A stretch of 64,000 nt of DNA from the NCBI RefSeq assembly GCF_003390915.1, contig NZ_QMEM01000003.1, positions 372,001 to 436,000 of the forward strand. Direction: 5' to 3'. Positions within the stretch are counted from its first letter, which is position 1; the number at the start of each line of letters is the position of its first letter. Below, in pieces: positions 51,348-61,386 of the stretch. Under the pieces are notes generated by a model. That model worked only from the letters and a program-made list of their open reading frames with translations, had not been told where the DNA came from and did no database searches. The stretch comes from Lewinella sp. IMCC34183. Its GTDB lineage: Bacteria > Bacteroidota > Bacteroidia > Chitinophagales > Saprospiraceae. Position numbers and translations under genes: made by a program.

Positions 51348-52073
51348 GTGACCGTGACTCCTACCCCCGATACCTGCCTGCGCATCCGCGACCTCGCCGC
51401 CGAGGAGCAGCCCCGCGAGAAGCTGCGCCGCCGCGGCCCCCGCTCCCTCACCGATGCCGAACTGCTGGCCATCCTGCTGCGCAACGGCGTGCGCGGCGCC
51501 TCCGCCCTCGACCTGGCGCGCCGGCTGCTGCTGGCTTGTGACCACGACCTGCACGAGCTGTCGCGCCGGCAGCTGCAGGACCTGACCCGCACGCCGGGCG
51601 TGGGGCCCGTCAAGGCCATGCAGGTGGTGGCGGCGCTCGAGCTGGGCCGCCGCCGCGAGGCCTCCCCCCACCGCGACCTTCCGCTGCTTTGCGACAGCGG
51701 CAGCTGCTACCGGTACCTGCGGCCGCTGCTGGCGGACCTCCACCACGAGGAGTTCCACCTGCTATGCCTCAACCGCGCCAACCGCCTGCTCGGCGCCCAC
51801 GTCATCAGCCGCGGCGGTACGACGGGCACGGTGGCCGACGCGCGTACGATCTTCCGCACCGCGCTGCAGCACGGCAGCGTCACCTCCCTGGTGCTGGCCC
51901 ACAACCACCCGAGCGGGCAGGCGCACCCCAGCGCGGCCGACGTGCGGCTCACCGCCAAGCTGGGCCGCGCCGCGCGCGACCTCGACCTCCACCTGCTGGA
52001 CCACGTCATCGTGGCGGGCCCGCGCTACTACAGCTTCGCCGACCACCAATTGCTGGACGGCGAAACGGGATAA
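51348..52073 (+). CDS. radC: RadC family protein (JAB1/MPN-like)
   Basis: About 241 residues. Helix-hairpin-helix part (LTRTPGVGPVKAMQVVAALELG, in two blocks) is followed by an MPN/JAMM metal-binding domain with HNHPSG (H185, H187) and D198. RadC was named for DNA repair, but its actual role is uncertain. Start is GTG 51348 or GTG 51354; a TACCTGTG sequence at 51343-51350 resembles a promoter box and would favour 51354. The region before it (Pro/Arg-rich) is not conserved. Confidence 0.9.
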   Translation: MTVTPTPDTCLRIRDLAAEEQPREKLRRRGPRSLTDAELLAILLRNGVRGASALDLARRLLLACDHDLHELSRRQLQDLTRTPGVGPVKAMQVVAALELGRRREASPHRDLPLLCDSGSCYRYLRPLLADLHHEEFHLLCLNRANRLLGAHVISRGGTTGTVADARTIFRTALQHGSVTSLVLAHNHPSGQAHPSAADVRLTAKLGRAARDLDLHLLDHVIVAGPRYYSFADHQLLDGETG

Positions 52074-52153
52074 GAACAGAAAGCATATCTTCGCGCTTCC
52101 TAAATCGATCCGGCCCAATTTCTTACATTGGCCGAAGCGCTAAACCAATCCAA

Positions 52154-52714
52154 ATGGCCTCCACCTCAGATATAAAAAACGGATTCACCTTCCGTCACAA
52201 CCACGATATCTACAGCGTAGTCGAATTTCAGCACGTGAAGCCGGGCAAGGGCGCCGCCTTCGTGCGCACCAAGATCAAGAGCCTCTCCACCGGCCGCGTT
52301 CTCAGCGAAACCTTCCCCTCCGGCCACAAGGTCGAAGAGGTGCGGGTAGAGCGCCACAAGATGCAGTACCTGTACAAGGACGAGATGGGCTTCCACTTCA
52401 TGAACGCCGAAAGCTACGAGCAGGCCACCATCCAGGAGGCCATGATCGACAATGCCGGCTTCATGCGCGAGGGTGATACCATCGAGGTCCTCTACAATAC
52501 GGAAGACAACGTCCCGCTTACGGTGGACCTGCCGCAGTACGTGGAAATGGAGGTCACCTACACCGAGCCGGGGGTCAAGGGCGATACCGCCACCAATACC
52601 CTCAAGCCCGCCACCATCGAAACGGGAGCGGAAGTTCGCGTGCCGCTGTTCGTGAACACCGGAGACAAAATTAAGATAGATACTCGCAGTGGCTCGTACC
52701 AGAGCCGCGTGTAA
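52154..52714 (+). CDS. efp: elongation factor P
   Basis: A 186-residue translation factor that relieves ribosome stalling at proline runs. Three beta-barrel domains; the modifiable tip lysine is K32 in VKPGKGAAFVRTK. The C-terminal GDTATNTLKPATIETGAEV and the final SGSYQSRV are standard. ATG 52154 is correct; the upstream frame covers radC. It lies 17 bases before accB, a frequent efp-accB-accC order. Confidence 0.96.
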   Translation: MASTSDIKNGFTFRHNHDIYSVVEFQHVKPGKGAAFVRTKIKSLSTGRVLSETFPSGHKVEEVRVERHKMQYLYKDEMGFHFMNAESYEQATIQEAMIDNAGFMREGDTIEVLYNTEDNVPLTVDLPQYVEMEVTYTEPGVKGDTATNTLKPATIETGAEVRVPLFVNTGDKIKIDTRSGSYQSRV

Positions 52715-52731
52715 CCCTCAACGCCCAACGC

Positions 52732-53283
52732 ATGACGCTTAAAGACATTCAGGAACTCATCAAACTGATCGCCAAGACCGAGGTATCGGAGTTCAAATAC
52801 AAGGACGAGCAGGTTACGCTTCACATCCGGGGAAAATCCTATAACCCCGTTTCCACTCCGGGCGCCGCCGCACCCGCCGTGCCGTCGATCATCAACGTAC
52901 CCACCCCGACCCTCGGTCAGGGATACGCTCCGGCGCAGCAGCCACCGGCCGCCGCTCCCGCGCCTGCCGCCGCACCTGCGCCCGCCGCCGCAGCCGCCGC
53001 GGGGGGAACAGAGGCATCGGATGAATCCACCAATACCGCCAACCTCCTCGAGGTGAAGTCTCCCATGATCGGTACGTTCTACCGTTCCTCTTCGCCCGAC
53101 AAGCCGGTCTACGTCAAGGTCGGCGACCGGATCGCCAAGGGCGATACCGTCTGCATCGTCGAGGCGATGAAGCTGTTCAACGAGATCGAGTCGGAAGTAG
53201 CCGGCAAGATCGTCAAGGTGCTCGTCGAAGACGCCCAGCCGATCGAGTACGACCAGCCCCTGTTCCTGATAGACCCCTCCTGA
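52732..53283 (+). CDS. accB: biotin carboxyl carrier protein of acetyl-CoA carboxylase
   Basis: A 183-residue protein: N-terminal region (1-40), a Pro/Ala-rich flexible linker (about 43-95) and a C-terminal biotinyl domain with K147 in VEAMKLFNE, the biotin attachment site. It carries the carboxyl group between AccC and AccAD for fatty acid synthesis. It is placed between efp and accC with short gaps. Confidence 0.96.
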   Translation: MTLKDIQELIKLIAKTEVSEFKYKDEQVTLHIRGKSYNPVSTPGAAAPAVPSIINVPTPTLGQGYAPAQQPPAAAPAPAAAPAPAAAAAAGGTEASDESTNTANLLEVKSPMIGTFYRSSSPDKPVYVKVGDRIAKGDTVCIVEAMKLFNEIESEVAGKIVKVLVEDAQPIEYDQPLFLIDPS

Positions 53284-53290
53284 ACCCAGT

Positions 53291-54643
<1,353 letters not shown>

Positions 54644-54658
54644 GCAACCACTCCCGCC

Positions 54659-55744
54659 ATGCGCATCTCCAATCTCCTGCGGTCCGTCGAAGAGCGGGCC
54701 ATCCTGCCCCGGAGAAAGGCCGGCGCCCCGCCCGGCACCATGGTCTACACCGGGGAGCGGCACATGGAGGAGGTGCTCGTGCACCTGACGGAGTACCGGG
54801 GGGAGTTCTTCGACGTGCAGACGGCCGACGACGACCTGCCCGAGGCCCACGGCGAAACCGCCACCCGCTGGTACGACGTACGGGGCCTCCACGACATCGC
54901 CCTGGTGGAGCGCCTGGGCAAGCAGCACGGCATGCACCCGCTGGCGCTGGAGGACGTGGTGGACGTGCAGCAGCGCCCCAAGATGGAGATCTTCTCCGAC
55001 GGCGTACTGATCATCATCAAGGCCTTCGCCTTCGCGCCGGAAACACGCGACCTCAGTATCGAGCAGGTCGGTATATACCTCTCCCAGGACACCGTACTCA
55101 CCTTCCAGGAGGACGCCGGCGACCTGTTCAAGAGCGTACGCAAGCGCCTGGAAACCTCCAGCGGCCGCATCCGCACCCGGGGACCGGATTACCTGGCCTA
55201 CGCCCTGGTGGACAACGTGGTCGACAAGTACTTCACCGTCATCGACCAGATCGAGGGCGAGCTGGACAAGCTCGAGGACACGATCATGCGCTCCCCGGAA
55301 ATGTCCACCAAGTCCAAGATCCACGACCTGCGGCTGGCTCTCCTGACGCTGCGTAAAAGCATCAGCCCGCTGCGAGAGCTCATGACCCGCTTCGGCGACA
55401 ACGAGAGCAAGCTCATTACCGAGGATACGCAGCTGTACGTGGCCGACCTCCGGGACCACGTCATCCAGATCACCGACCTGGTGGAAACCTACCGCGACGT
55501 GACCAACGGACTGTACGACCTCTACGTCAGCGAGATCAGCTTCCGCATGAACAGCGTAATGCAGACGCTGACCATCGTCTCGACCATCTTCATCCCGCTC
55601 AGCTTCCTGGTCGGCGTGTACGGCATGAACTGGGACAACATGCCCGAGCTGCACACGCGCTACGGCTATTTCGTGCTGTGGGGCGTGATGATCTGCGTGA
55701 TTCTGGGCATGCTCGGATGGTTCCGCAGCCGCCGCTGGATATAG
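54659..55744 (+). CDS. corA: magnesium/cobalt transporter CorA
   Basis: A 361-residue channel: a cytoplasmic alpha-beta funnel (about 1-295), then two membrane spans. The signature YGMNW (GMN at 322-324) lies at the end of the first span, and basic residues RSRRW close the C-terminus. It imports Mg2+ as a pentamer. It follows accC by 15 bases and probably shares its transcript. Confidence 0.94.
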   Translation: MRISNLLRSVEERAILPRRKAGAPPGTMVYTGERHMEEVLVHLTEYRGEFFDVQTADDDLPEAHGETATRWYDVRGLHDIALVERLGKQHGMHPLALEDVVDVQQRPKMEIFSDGVLIIIKAFAFAPETRDLSIEQVGIYLSQDTVLTFQEDAGDLFKSVRKRLETSSGRIRTRGPDYLAYALVDNVVDKYFTVIDQIEGELDKLEDTIMRSPEMSTKSKIHDLRLALLTLRKSISPLRELMTRFGDNESKLITEDTQLYVADLRDHVIQITDLVETYRDVTNGLYDLYVSEISFRMNSVMQTLTIVSTIFIPLSFLVGVYGMNWDNMPELHTRYGYFVLWGVMICVILGMLGWFRSRRWI

Positions 55745-55808
55745 GCCGGCCGGCGGACCTGCGGGCACCGATTCCGCGGGTCGGGACGGCAAAGCCGATT
55801 TGGCTTCG

Positions 55809-55816
55809 TAAATTTG
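55809..55816 (+). promoter_or_regulatory. promoter -7 box TAAATTTG of the second coiled-coil gene
   Basis: A perfect TAnnTTTG box, 28 bases before ATG 55845. No -33 TTG at standard spacing. Confidence 0.5.
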
Positions 55817-55844
55817 CGCCCTCAACAACAAAGCGTTCGCGCCC

Positions 55845-56774
55845 ATGAACAAGCGTACTCTCACCATTATCGCCGTTATTCTGGCCCTGCTTTTCGTCGG
55901 TACCCTCATTTGGGGCGTCACAACCAAGAGCAAGTTGGAGGCCGATTACACCGAAAAATCGGGCGAGGCCGATCAGCTGGCCGTCCTGCGCGATAACCTG
56001 ATGCAGTCGGTCGACAGCCTCGATCAGGCCTTCACCCAGGTAAGCGAGGAGAACGCCCAGCTGCAGGGAGAACTGACCGACGCCCAGGAAACCGCCAAGC
56101 GTGCGCTCTACGACATGCGGCAGGCCCAGCGCAGCCGCGAGAACGACAACAACGTGGCCTACCAAATGCGCCTGCAGATCGAGGACCTCATCAACGTCCG
56201 GACCATGCTGGAAACGAGCATCACCGAACTCGAGACCGAGAACCAGACCCTGCGGGAAAGCAACGTGGCCCTGCGCCGCGACCTCTCCACGGCAAAAACC
56301 GAAGCCTACGAGGCCACCAAGGTCGCCGATAACCTCAGCCGGATGAACGAGAGTATGGAAGCTGACCTGGAACGCATGACCCTCGGCGCTTTCCGCGCCT
56401 CCGCGATGCAGGTCGACCTGCTGCGCAAGAACGGTTCCAACACGGCGAACGCCAGCCGTGCCCGCCGCATCACGGTCAGCTTTGACCTGACGGACGTACC
56501 CCGCGAGTACCTGGGCGTGCGGCCGATCTACCTCGTCCTGACCGACGAGCGCGCCACCCCCGTCATCAGCGACAACCCCGTACGGGCCAAGAGCGTCGTC
56601 AACGGCGCGGAGAAGGATATTATCGCCCTGGAGGGCCGCGACGTGAACCTCGAGCGCAACCAGCGCCTCACCTTTACGCACGAGCTTGACGACAAGCTCG
56701 CGGAGGGCTTCTACCGCGCCGAGATCTACACCGACGTCGGTATGCTCGGCTCGGCCAAGGTTCAGTTACGGTAG
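55845..56774 (+). CDS. membrane-anchored coiled-coil protein with C-terminal beta domain (paralogue of 28486-29484)
   Basis: A 309-residue protein with an N-terminal span (about 6-25, LTIIAVILALLFVGTLIWGV), a coiled coil (about 30-185) and a 110-residue beta-rich C-terminal domain ending GFYRAEIYTDVGMLGSAKVQL. Layout and ending match the protein at 28486, though the coiled coils differ in detail. The C-terminal domain is probably periplasmic. It stands between corA and accA with its own promoter box. Function unknown. Confidence 0.75.
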   Translation: MNKRTLTIIAVILALLFVGTLIWGVTTKSKLEADYTEKSGEADQLAVLRDNLMQSVDSLDQAFTQVSEENAQLQGELTDAQETAKRALYDMRQAQRSRENDNNVAYQMRLQIEDLINVRTMLETSITELETENQTLRESNVALRRDLSTAKTEAYEATKVADNLSRMNESMEADLERMTLGAFRASAMQVDLLRKNGSNTANASRARRITVSFDLTDVPREYLGVRPIYLVLTDERATPVISDNPVRAKSVVNGAEKDIIALEGRDVNLERNQRLTFTHELDDKLAEGFYRAEIYTDVGMLGSAKVQLR

Positions 56775-56864
56775 CAAGCGGTACTACCGTACTGCCTAAC
56801 TACGGTACCGTTGGACTCCCGACCACCGTACCACAACGCCCTACCACAAGACTAAACGACTACC

Positions 56865-57821
56865 ATGGTGTTTCTGGAATTTGAAAAACCGCTAGAAAAG
56901 CTCTACGAACAACTTGAAAAAGTGAAGGACGTAGGCGAGGATGGCGTGGTCGATATGCAATCTACCATCGAGGAGCTCGAGAGTAAGATTAAGCAGACGC
57001 GCCGCGACATCTACAGCAACCTCACCGGTTGGCAGCGGGTGCAGCTGAGCCGCCACCCCGAGCGCCCCTACACGCTTTTCTACATCGAGCAGATGTGCCG
57101 CAAGTTCGTCGAGCTCCACGGCGACCGGCACTACGGCGACGACAAAGCCATCGTGGGCGGCATCGGCAACCTCGACGGGCAGACCGTAGTCTTCATCGGC
57201 CACCAGAAGGGCGTCAACACCAAGATGCGCCAGTACCGCAACTTCGGCATGGCCAACCCCGAAGGCTACCGCAAGGCCTTGCGCCTCATGAAGTTGGCCG
57301 AGCGCTTCGGCTTCCCGGTGATCTCCCTCATCGATACCCCCGGGGCCTTCCCCGGCATCGAGGCCGAGGAGCGCGGACAGGCCGAGGCCATCGCCCGCAA
57401 CCTGTTCGAGATGGCCCAGCTGCGCGTGCCCGTGGTCTGCGCCGTGATCGGCGAGGGGGCCAGCGGCGGCGCCATCGGCATCGGCCTGGGCGACCACGTT
57501 ATGATGCTCGAAAATACGTGGTACTCCGTCATCTCGCCCGAGAGCTGCAGCAGCATCCTGTGGCGGTCCTGGGACTTCAAGGAGCAGGCCGCCGAGGCCC
57601 TCAAGCTCACTGCTGAGGACATGAAGGGCTTCGGGATCGTCGACGAGATCGTCAAGGAACCCCAGGGCGGCGCCCATATGGCCCCCGAGGAGATGGCCAA
57701 GACCCTTAAGCGGCAACTCAAGAAGGCCATCGCCGCCATTCAGGAAAAATCCGTCGACCAGATGGTCGATGACCGGATCGAAAAGTACGTCGCCATCGGC
57801 CGCGTCACCCAGGCCGACTAG
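56865..57821 (+). CDS. accA: acetyl-CoA carboxylase carboxyltransferase subunit alpha
   Basis: A 318-residue subunit that, with AccD, moves the carboxyl group from biotin to acetyl-CoA. N-terminal helical region ([18 protein letters not shown]), then the crotonase-like core with [36 protein letters not shown] and [15 protein letters not shown], and the [15 protein letters not shown] segment. The 90-base gap before it contains several GGTAC/CCGTA inverted words, including ACGGTAG/CTACCGT around the previous stop codon. Confidence 0.96.
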   Translation: MVFLEFEKPLEKLYEQLEKVKDVGEDGVVDMQSTIEELESKIKQTRRDIYSNLTGWQRVQLSRHPERPYTLFYIEQMCRKFVELHGDRHYGDDKAIVGGIGNLDGQTVVFIGHQKGVNTKMRQYRNFGMANPEGYRKALRLMKLAERFGFPVISLIDTPGAFPGIEAEERGQAEAIARNLFEMAQLRVPVVCAVIGEGASGGAIGIGLGDHVMMLENTWYSVISPESCSSILWRSWDFKEQAAEALKLTAEDMKGFGIVDEIVKEPQGGAHMAPEEMAKTLKRQLKKAIAAIQEKSVDQMVDDRIEKYVAIGRVTQAD

Positions 57822-57881
57822 CCCCGGCCCGCTCCCGGCCGCCGGGTGTACCTTGCGGCCCTTTACCGCCCCGAGAATCCC

Positions 57882-58787
57882 ATGCAAGCTCCCCTCCCCC
57901 CCTTCAGCGGCACCGGCGTCGCCCTCATCACGCCCTTCCTGGCAGACAAGTCGATCGACTACCCTTCCCTGAAGCGCCTCATCGACTACGTCATCACGGG
58001 GGGCGTGGACTACCTGGTATGCCTCGGCACCACCGGTGAGGCCATCACCCTCAGCACCCAGGAATGCCGGGAGATCCTGGACTTCACCCTCCGCCACGTC
58101 GATGGGCGGGTACCCATCGTAGCGGGCTTCTTCGGCGGCAACTACACGGAGAAACTGGTCCGCTTCATCTCCGAGTACAACTTCGACGGCGTGGCCGGCA
58201 TCATGTCGAGTAGCCCCGCCTACAGCAAACCCCCGCAGGAGGGCATCTACCAGCACTTCATGCGGGTGGCCGAGGCCGCCCCGCGCCCCCTCATCATCTA
58301 CAACGTGCCCGGCCGCACCAGCAGCAACGTACTCCCCGAGACCGTCCTCCGCCTGGCCGAGGCCAGCGATCGCTTTGCGGCGGTGAAGGAGGCAAGCGGC
58401 GTCCTGGCCCAGGCCACCGAGATCCTCCGCCACCGCCCGGAGCACTTCGGTGTGCTGTCGGGCGACGACCCCCTGGCCCCCGCCATGATCGCTCTCGGCG
58501 GCCACGGCGGCATCAGCGTGATCGCCAATGCCCTGCCCGAACACTTCAGCCGGATGATCCGCGCCGCCCTCACCGACGACTGGCCGGAAGTACGCCGCCT
58601 CAACTTCGAGCTGCACGACATCCACCCCCTCCTGTACTGCGAGGGCAACCCCGTCGGCATCAAGGCGGCGGTGGCCGAACTCGGCCTCTGTGAAAATTAC
58701 CTCCGGGTGCCGCTCGTTCCCCTGAGCGCGCCCAAACAGGCCGAACTGCGTCGGGTCCTTAGCCGGGTACCCGGCCTGGACCTGTAG
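57882..58787 (+). CDS. dapA: 4-hydroxy-tetrahydrodipicolinate synthase
   Basis: A 301-residue TIM-barrel aldolase that condenses pyruvate with aspartate semialdehyde in the lysine/diaminopimelate route. The Schiff-base lysine is K169 in AVKEASG, the catalytic tyrosine Y140 in YNVPGRT, and GTTGE is at 49-53. ATG 57882 is chosen over the start at 57846, which precedes the conserved part and covers a TACCTTGC promoter-like sequence (57849-57856). Confidence 0.95.
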   Translation: MQAPLPPFSGTGVALITPFLADKSIDYPSLKRLIDYVITGGVDYLVCLGTTGEAITLSTQECREILDFTLRHVDGRVPIVAGFFGGNYTEKLVRFISEYNFDGVAGIMSSSPAYSKPPQEGIYQHFMRVAEAAPRPLIIYNVPGRTSSNVLPETVLRLAEASDRFAAVKEASGVLAQATEILRHRPEHFGVLSGDDPLAPAMIALGGHGGISVIANALPEHFSRMIRAALTDDWPEVRRLNFELHDIHPLLYCEGNPVGIKAAVAELGLCENYLRVPLVPLSAPKQAELRRVLSRVPGLDL

Positions 58788-58809
58788 AAAGGGCCGTAAC
58801 TTCTCCCGT

Positions 58810-61323
58810 ATGCGCTTCCTCCGGATCACGGGTCTCCTCTTGCTGCTCCTGCTTGCCGGGCTGGTACTGATCGTCCAGTTTTTCGGCGACCCCATCGCCC
58901 GCCGCGTGGTGGCCGCCCTCAACCAGCAGTTGCGTACCGAGATCGTCATCGAACGCTCCGACCTCAGCCTCCTCCGTTCCTTCCCCTACCTCTCCGCCGA
59001 CCTGCGCGGGGTGACCGTGGCCGGCAGCGACGGCAGCCAGCTCCTGCGCAGCGACCGCCTGGCCTGCCGCCTCGACCTCAGCAGCCTCTTCGGCAAGGTG
59101 CGCATCCGCGGTATCGTCGTAGAGCACGGCGAGCTGTACCTCCTTACCGACGTCGACGGCAACCCCAACTATCTCTTCACCGCCCCCCTGGAAGCGGACG
59201 GGGACGCAGGTGCCGTGGAATTCGAAATCAGTGAAGCCCGCCTGGCCGACGTAGCCCTGCACTACGAGGACCGGCAGCTGCGCACCGAGGCGTTCCTGAC
59301 GGTGACCGATGCCTCCTTCAGCGGCGATTTCGGCGCACGCGCATACACCCTGGCCACCGACGCCGACCTCTTCGTTGATTACCTTGACCAGGACGGTTAC
59401 CGCTATTTGAGCGACGAGACCCTGCGCCTGCTCGGCCAGGCCACCATCGACCACGCCGCGGGCAGCTACACCCTGACGCCCCTGCGCCTCTACGCCGGGG
59501 ACTTCACCGTGGAAGCCACCGGCGTACTCACGCCCACCGAGGACGGCCTGGCCACCACCCTCCACCTCAGCAGCACCAGCGGCAACCTGGAGGACGTGTT
59601 TGCCCTGCTGCCGCCCGCCTACGCCCGCACGCTGGGCGAACTCGAGACCCGCGGCGACCTGGCCCTGACCGCAGACGTGGCCGGTGCCTGGACCGCGAGG
59701 ACCTACCCCCGCATCGACGGCCGGCTGACCTTCACCGACGGCCGCCTCGGCAGCCCCCGCATGAACGTCGGCGCCCGCGACCTCAACCTCGACGCCACCT
59801 TCGCCTACGTGGACGGACCGCGGGGCGGCGTACAAACCTTTGCCATCGACCAACTCACGGGTAACTTCCGCGGGGAGCCCTTCGACCTCAAGCTGCGGCT
59901 CGAGGACCTCAACGATCCGGTGATCACCTTCAGCGCCGACGGCAGCCTGCCCCTCACTACCCTGCCGGCCTTCCTGGACGGGACCACCATTACCGACGGC
60001 GACGGCCTCCTGCGCTTCGACGGCCTGACCCTCAGCGGCCGCTACGCCGACATGGTGGAGCCCCGCCGCATGGGGCGTGTGGCGTCGACCGGCCGGCTCA
60101 CCTTCGAGGACGGTAGCCTCACCGTCAACGGCCGCGAGATCCGCGTGCCCGCCGGTGACCTGCTGCTGGACGACAACGCCCTTAGGGTAACCGAACTGCG
60201 GGTGGAAACCGGCGAAAGCAGCCTCGCCTTCACCGGGGAAGCCACTAACCTCGTGCCGGTCCTCTTCGCCGACAGCCTGAATAGCCGCGATGCCACCCTG
60301 AACTTCACGGCAACCCTCACGGGCGACCGCCTCGACGTCGCGGAGTGGCTGGCACTGAGCGACCCCAGTGAGAAAGACCTCGAAACCGCCGCCGGCGACT
60401 CCACCTCCCTCGACAGCCTCGGGCGGCGGGCGCGGGAGCAGCGGGCCCGGGTGACCGAATTGCTCAACGGCACCTTTGAGGCCGACATCGATAACTGGAC
60501 CTGGGACAAGCTGGAGGGGGAATCCTTCCGCGGGCAACTCGTTTTTACCCCCGGCCGGCTGGCGGTGCGGGGCAGCAGCCGCGCGATGGAGGGCGAGTTC
60601 CGGGTGGACGCCATCACCGATTTCGGGCGGCTCACCCGCACCGAGGCCCGCATCACGGCTACGGACGTGGATGCCTACCAGTTCTTCTACCAGAACGACA
60701 ACTTTACCCAGGATTTCCTTACCGCGGACAATCTCACGGGCCGGCTCAACGCCCGGATGATCCTGTACCTCTACTACGACGAGGAAGGTAACCTGGATTA
60801 CGACCGCCTGCAGGCCCTCGCCGGCCTGGAGATCCTGGACGGAGAGCTGCACGACTTCGCCCTGCTGGAAAACTTCGCTTTCGCCCTTAAGGCGGGCGAC
60901 CTGGAACGCGTCCGCTTTACCCGCCTGGCCAACTACATCGAGATCACGGACGGTACGGTCTACCTGCCGGCCATGCTCGTGCAGAGCAGCGCCATCAACC
61001 TCACCCTCAGCGGGAGCCACACCTTCGATCAGTACCTGGAGTACTACATCAAGGTAAATGCGGGGCAGGTGATCGCCAACAAGATCAGCCGCCACGACGA
61101 CAACCTGGAGGTGCTGCCCGCCCGCAACGGATTGTTCAACCTGTACTATACCATCGTCGGCCCGCTGGAGACCTACCGGGTAGAGACCGACAAACAGGCC
61201 GTGAAGAACGACTTCCGGCGTAGCACCTACCGCAGCGAACGCATCCGCCAGACCCTGGAAGAGCGCTTCCGCACCCCGATCGAGTTGTTGCCCCGGGTGG
61301 ACGACGGGGACCTGACGGAATAG
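58810..61323 (+). CDS. AsmA-like family protein
   Basis: An 837-residue protein with one N-terminal span (about 5-23, GLLLLLLLAGLVLIVQFFG) and a very long beta-rich periplasmic part. The start (ARRVVAALNQQLRTEIVIER, LLRSFPYLSADLRGVTV) and the end with the AsmA_2-like segment (DQYLEYYIKVNAGQVIANK, YTIVGPLETYRV) match the Bacteroidota AsmA family, thought to help phospholipid transfer to the outer membrane. A TAACTTCT sequence ends five bases before ATG 58810. Confidence 0.85.
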   Translation: MRFLRITGLLLLLLLAGLVLIVQFFGDPIARRVVAALNQQLRTEIVIERSDLSLLRSFPYLSADLRGVTVAGSDGSQLLRSDRLACRLDLSSLFGKVRIRGIVVEHGELYLLTDVDGNPNYLFTAPLEADGDAGAVEFEISEARLADVALHYEDRQLRTEAFLTVTDASFSGDFGARAYTLATDADLFVDYLDQDGYRYLSDETLRLLGQATIDHAAGSYTLTPLRLYAGDFTVEATGVLTPTEDGLATTLHLSSTSGNLEDVFALLPPAYARTLGELETRGDLALTADVAGAWTARTYPRIDGRLTFTDGRLGSPRMNVGARDLNLDATFAYVDGPRGGVQTFAIDQLTGNFRGEPFDLKLRLEDLNDPVITFSADGSLPLTTLPAFLDGTTITDGDGLLRFDGLTLSGRYADMVEPRRMGRVASTGRLTFEDGSLTVNGREIRVPAGDLLLDDNALRVTELRVETGESSLAFTGEATNLVPVLFADSLNSRDATLNFTATLTGDRLDVAEWLALSDPSEKDLETAAGDSTSLDSLGRRAREQRARVTELLNGTFEADIDNWTWDKLEGESFRGQLVFTPGRLAVRGSSRAMEGEFRVDAITDFGRLTRTEARITATDVDAYQFFYQNDNFTQDFLTADNLTGRLNARMILYLYYDEEGNLDYDRLQALAGLEILDGELHDFALLENFAFALKAGDLERVRFTRLANYIEITDGTVYLPAMLVQSSAINLTLSGSHTFDQYLEYYIKVNAGQVIANKISRHDDNLEVLPARNGLFNLYYTIVGPLETYRVETDKQAVKNDFRRSTYRSERIRQTLEERFRTPIELLPRVDDGDLTE

Positions 61324-61386
61324 GTCATAACACCCGGCCTCCCCGCCGCGTTATGTGCCTGTCTATGAACAACTGAATCCTTTCGC

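Noticed and set aside
56892-58949. 685-codon minus-strand open frame
   Set aside because: Antisense to accA and dapA, with low-complexity composition.
58759-61095. 778-codon minus-strand open frame
   Set aside because: Antisense to the AsmA-like gene; repetitive Val/Gly/Glu composition.
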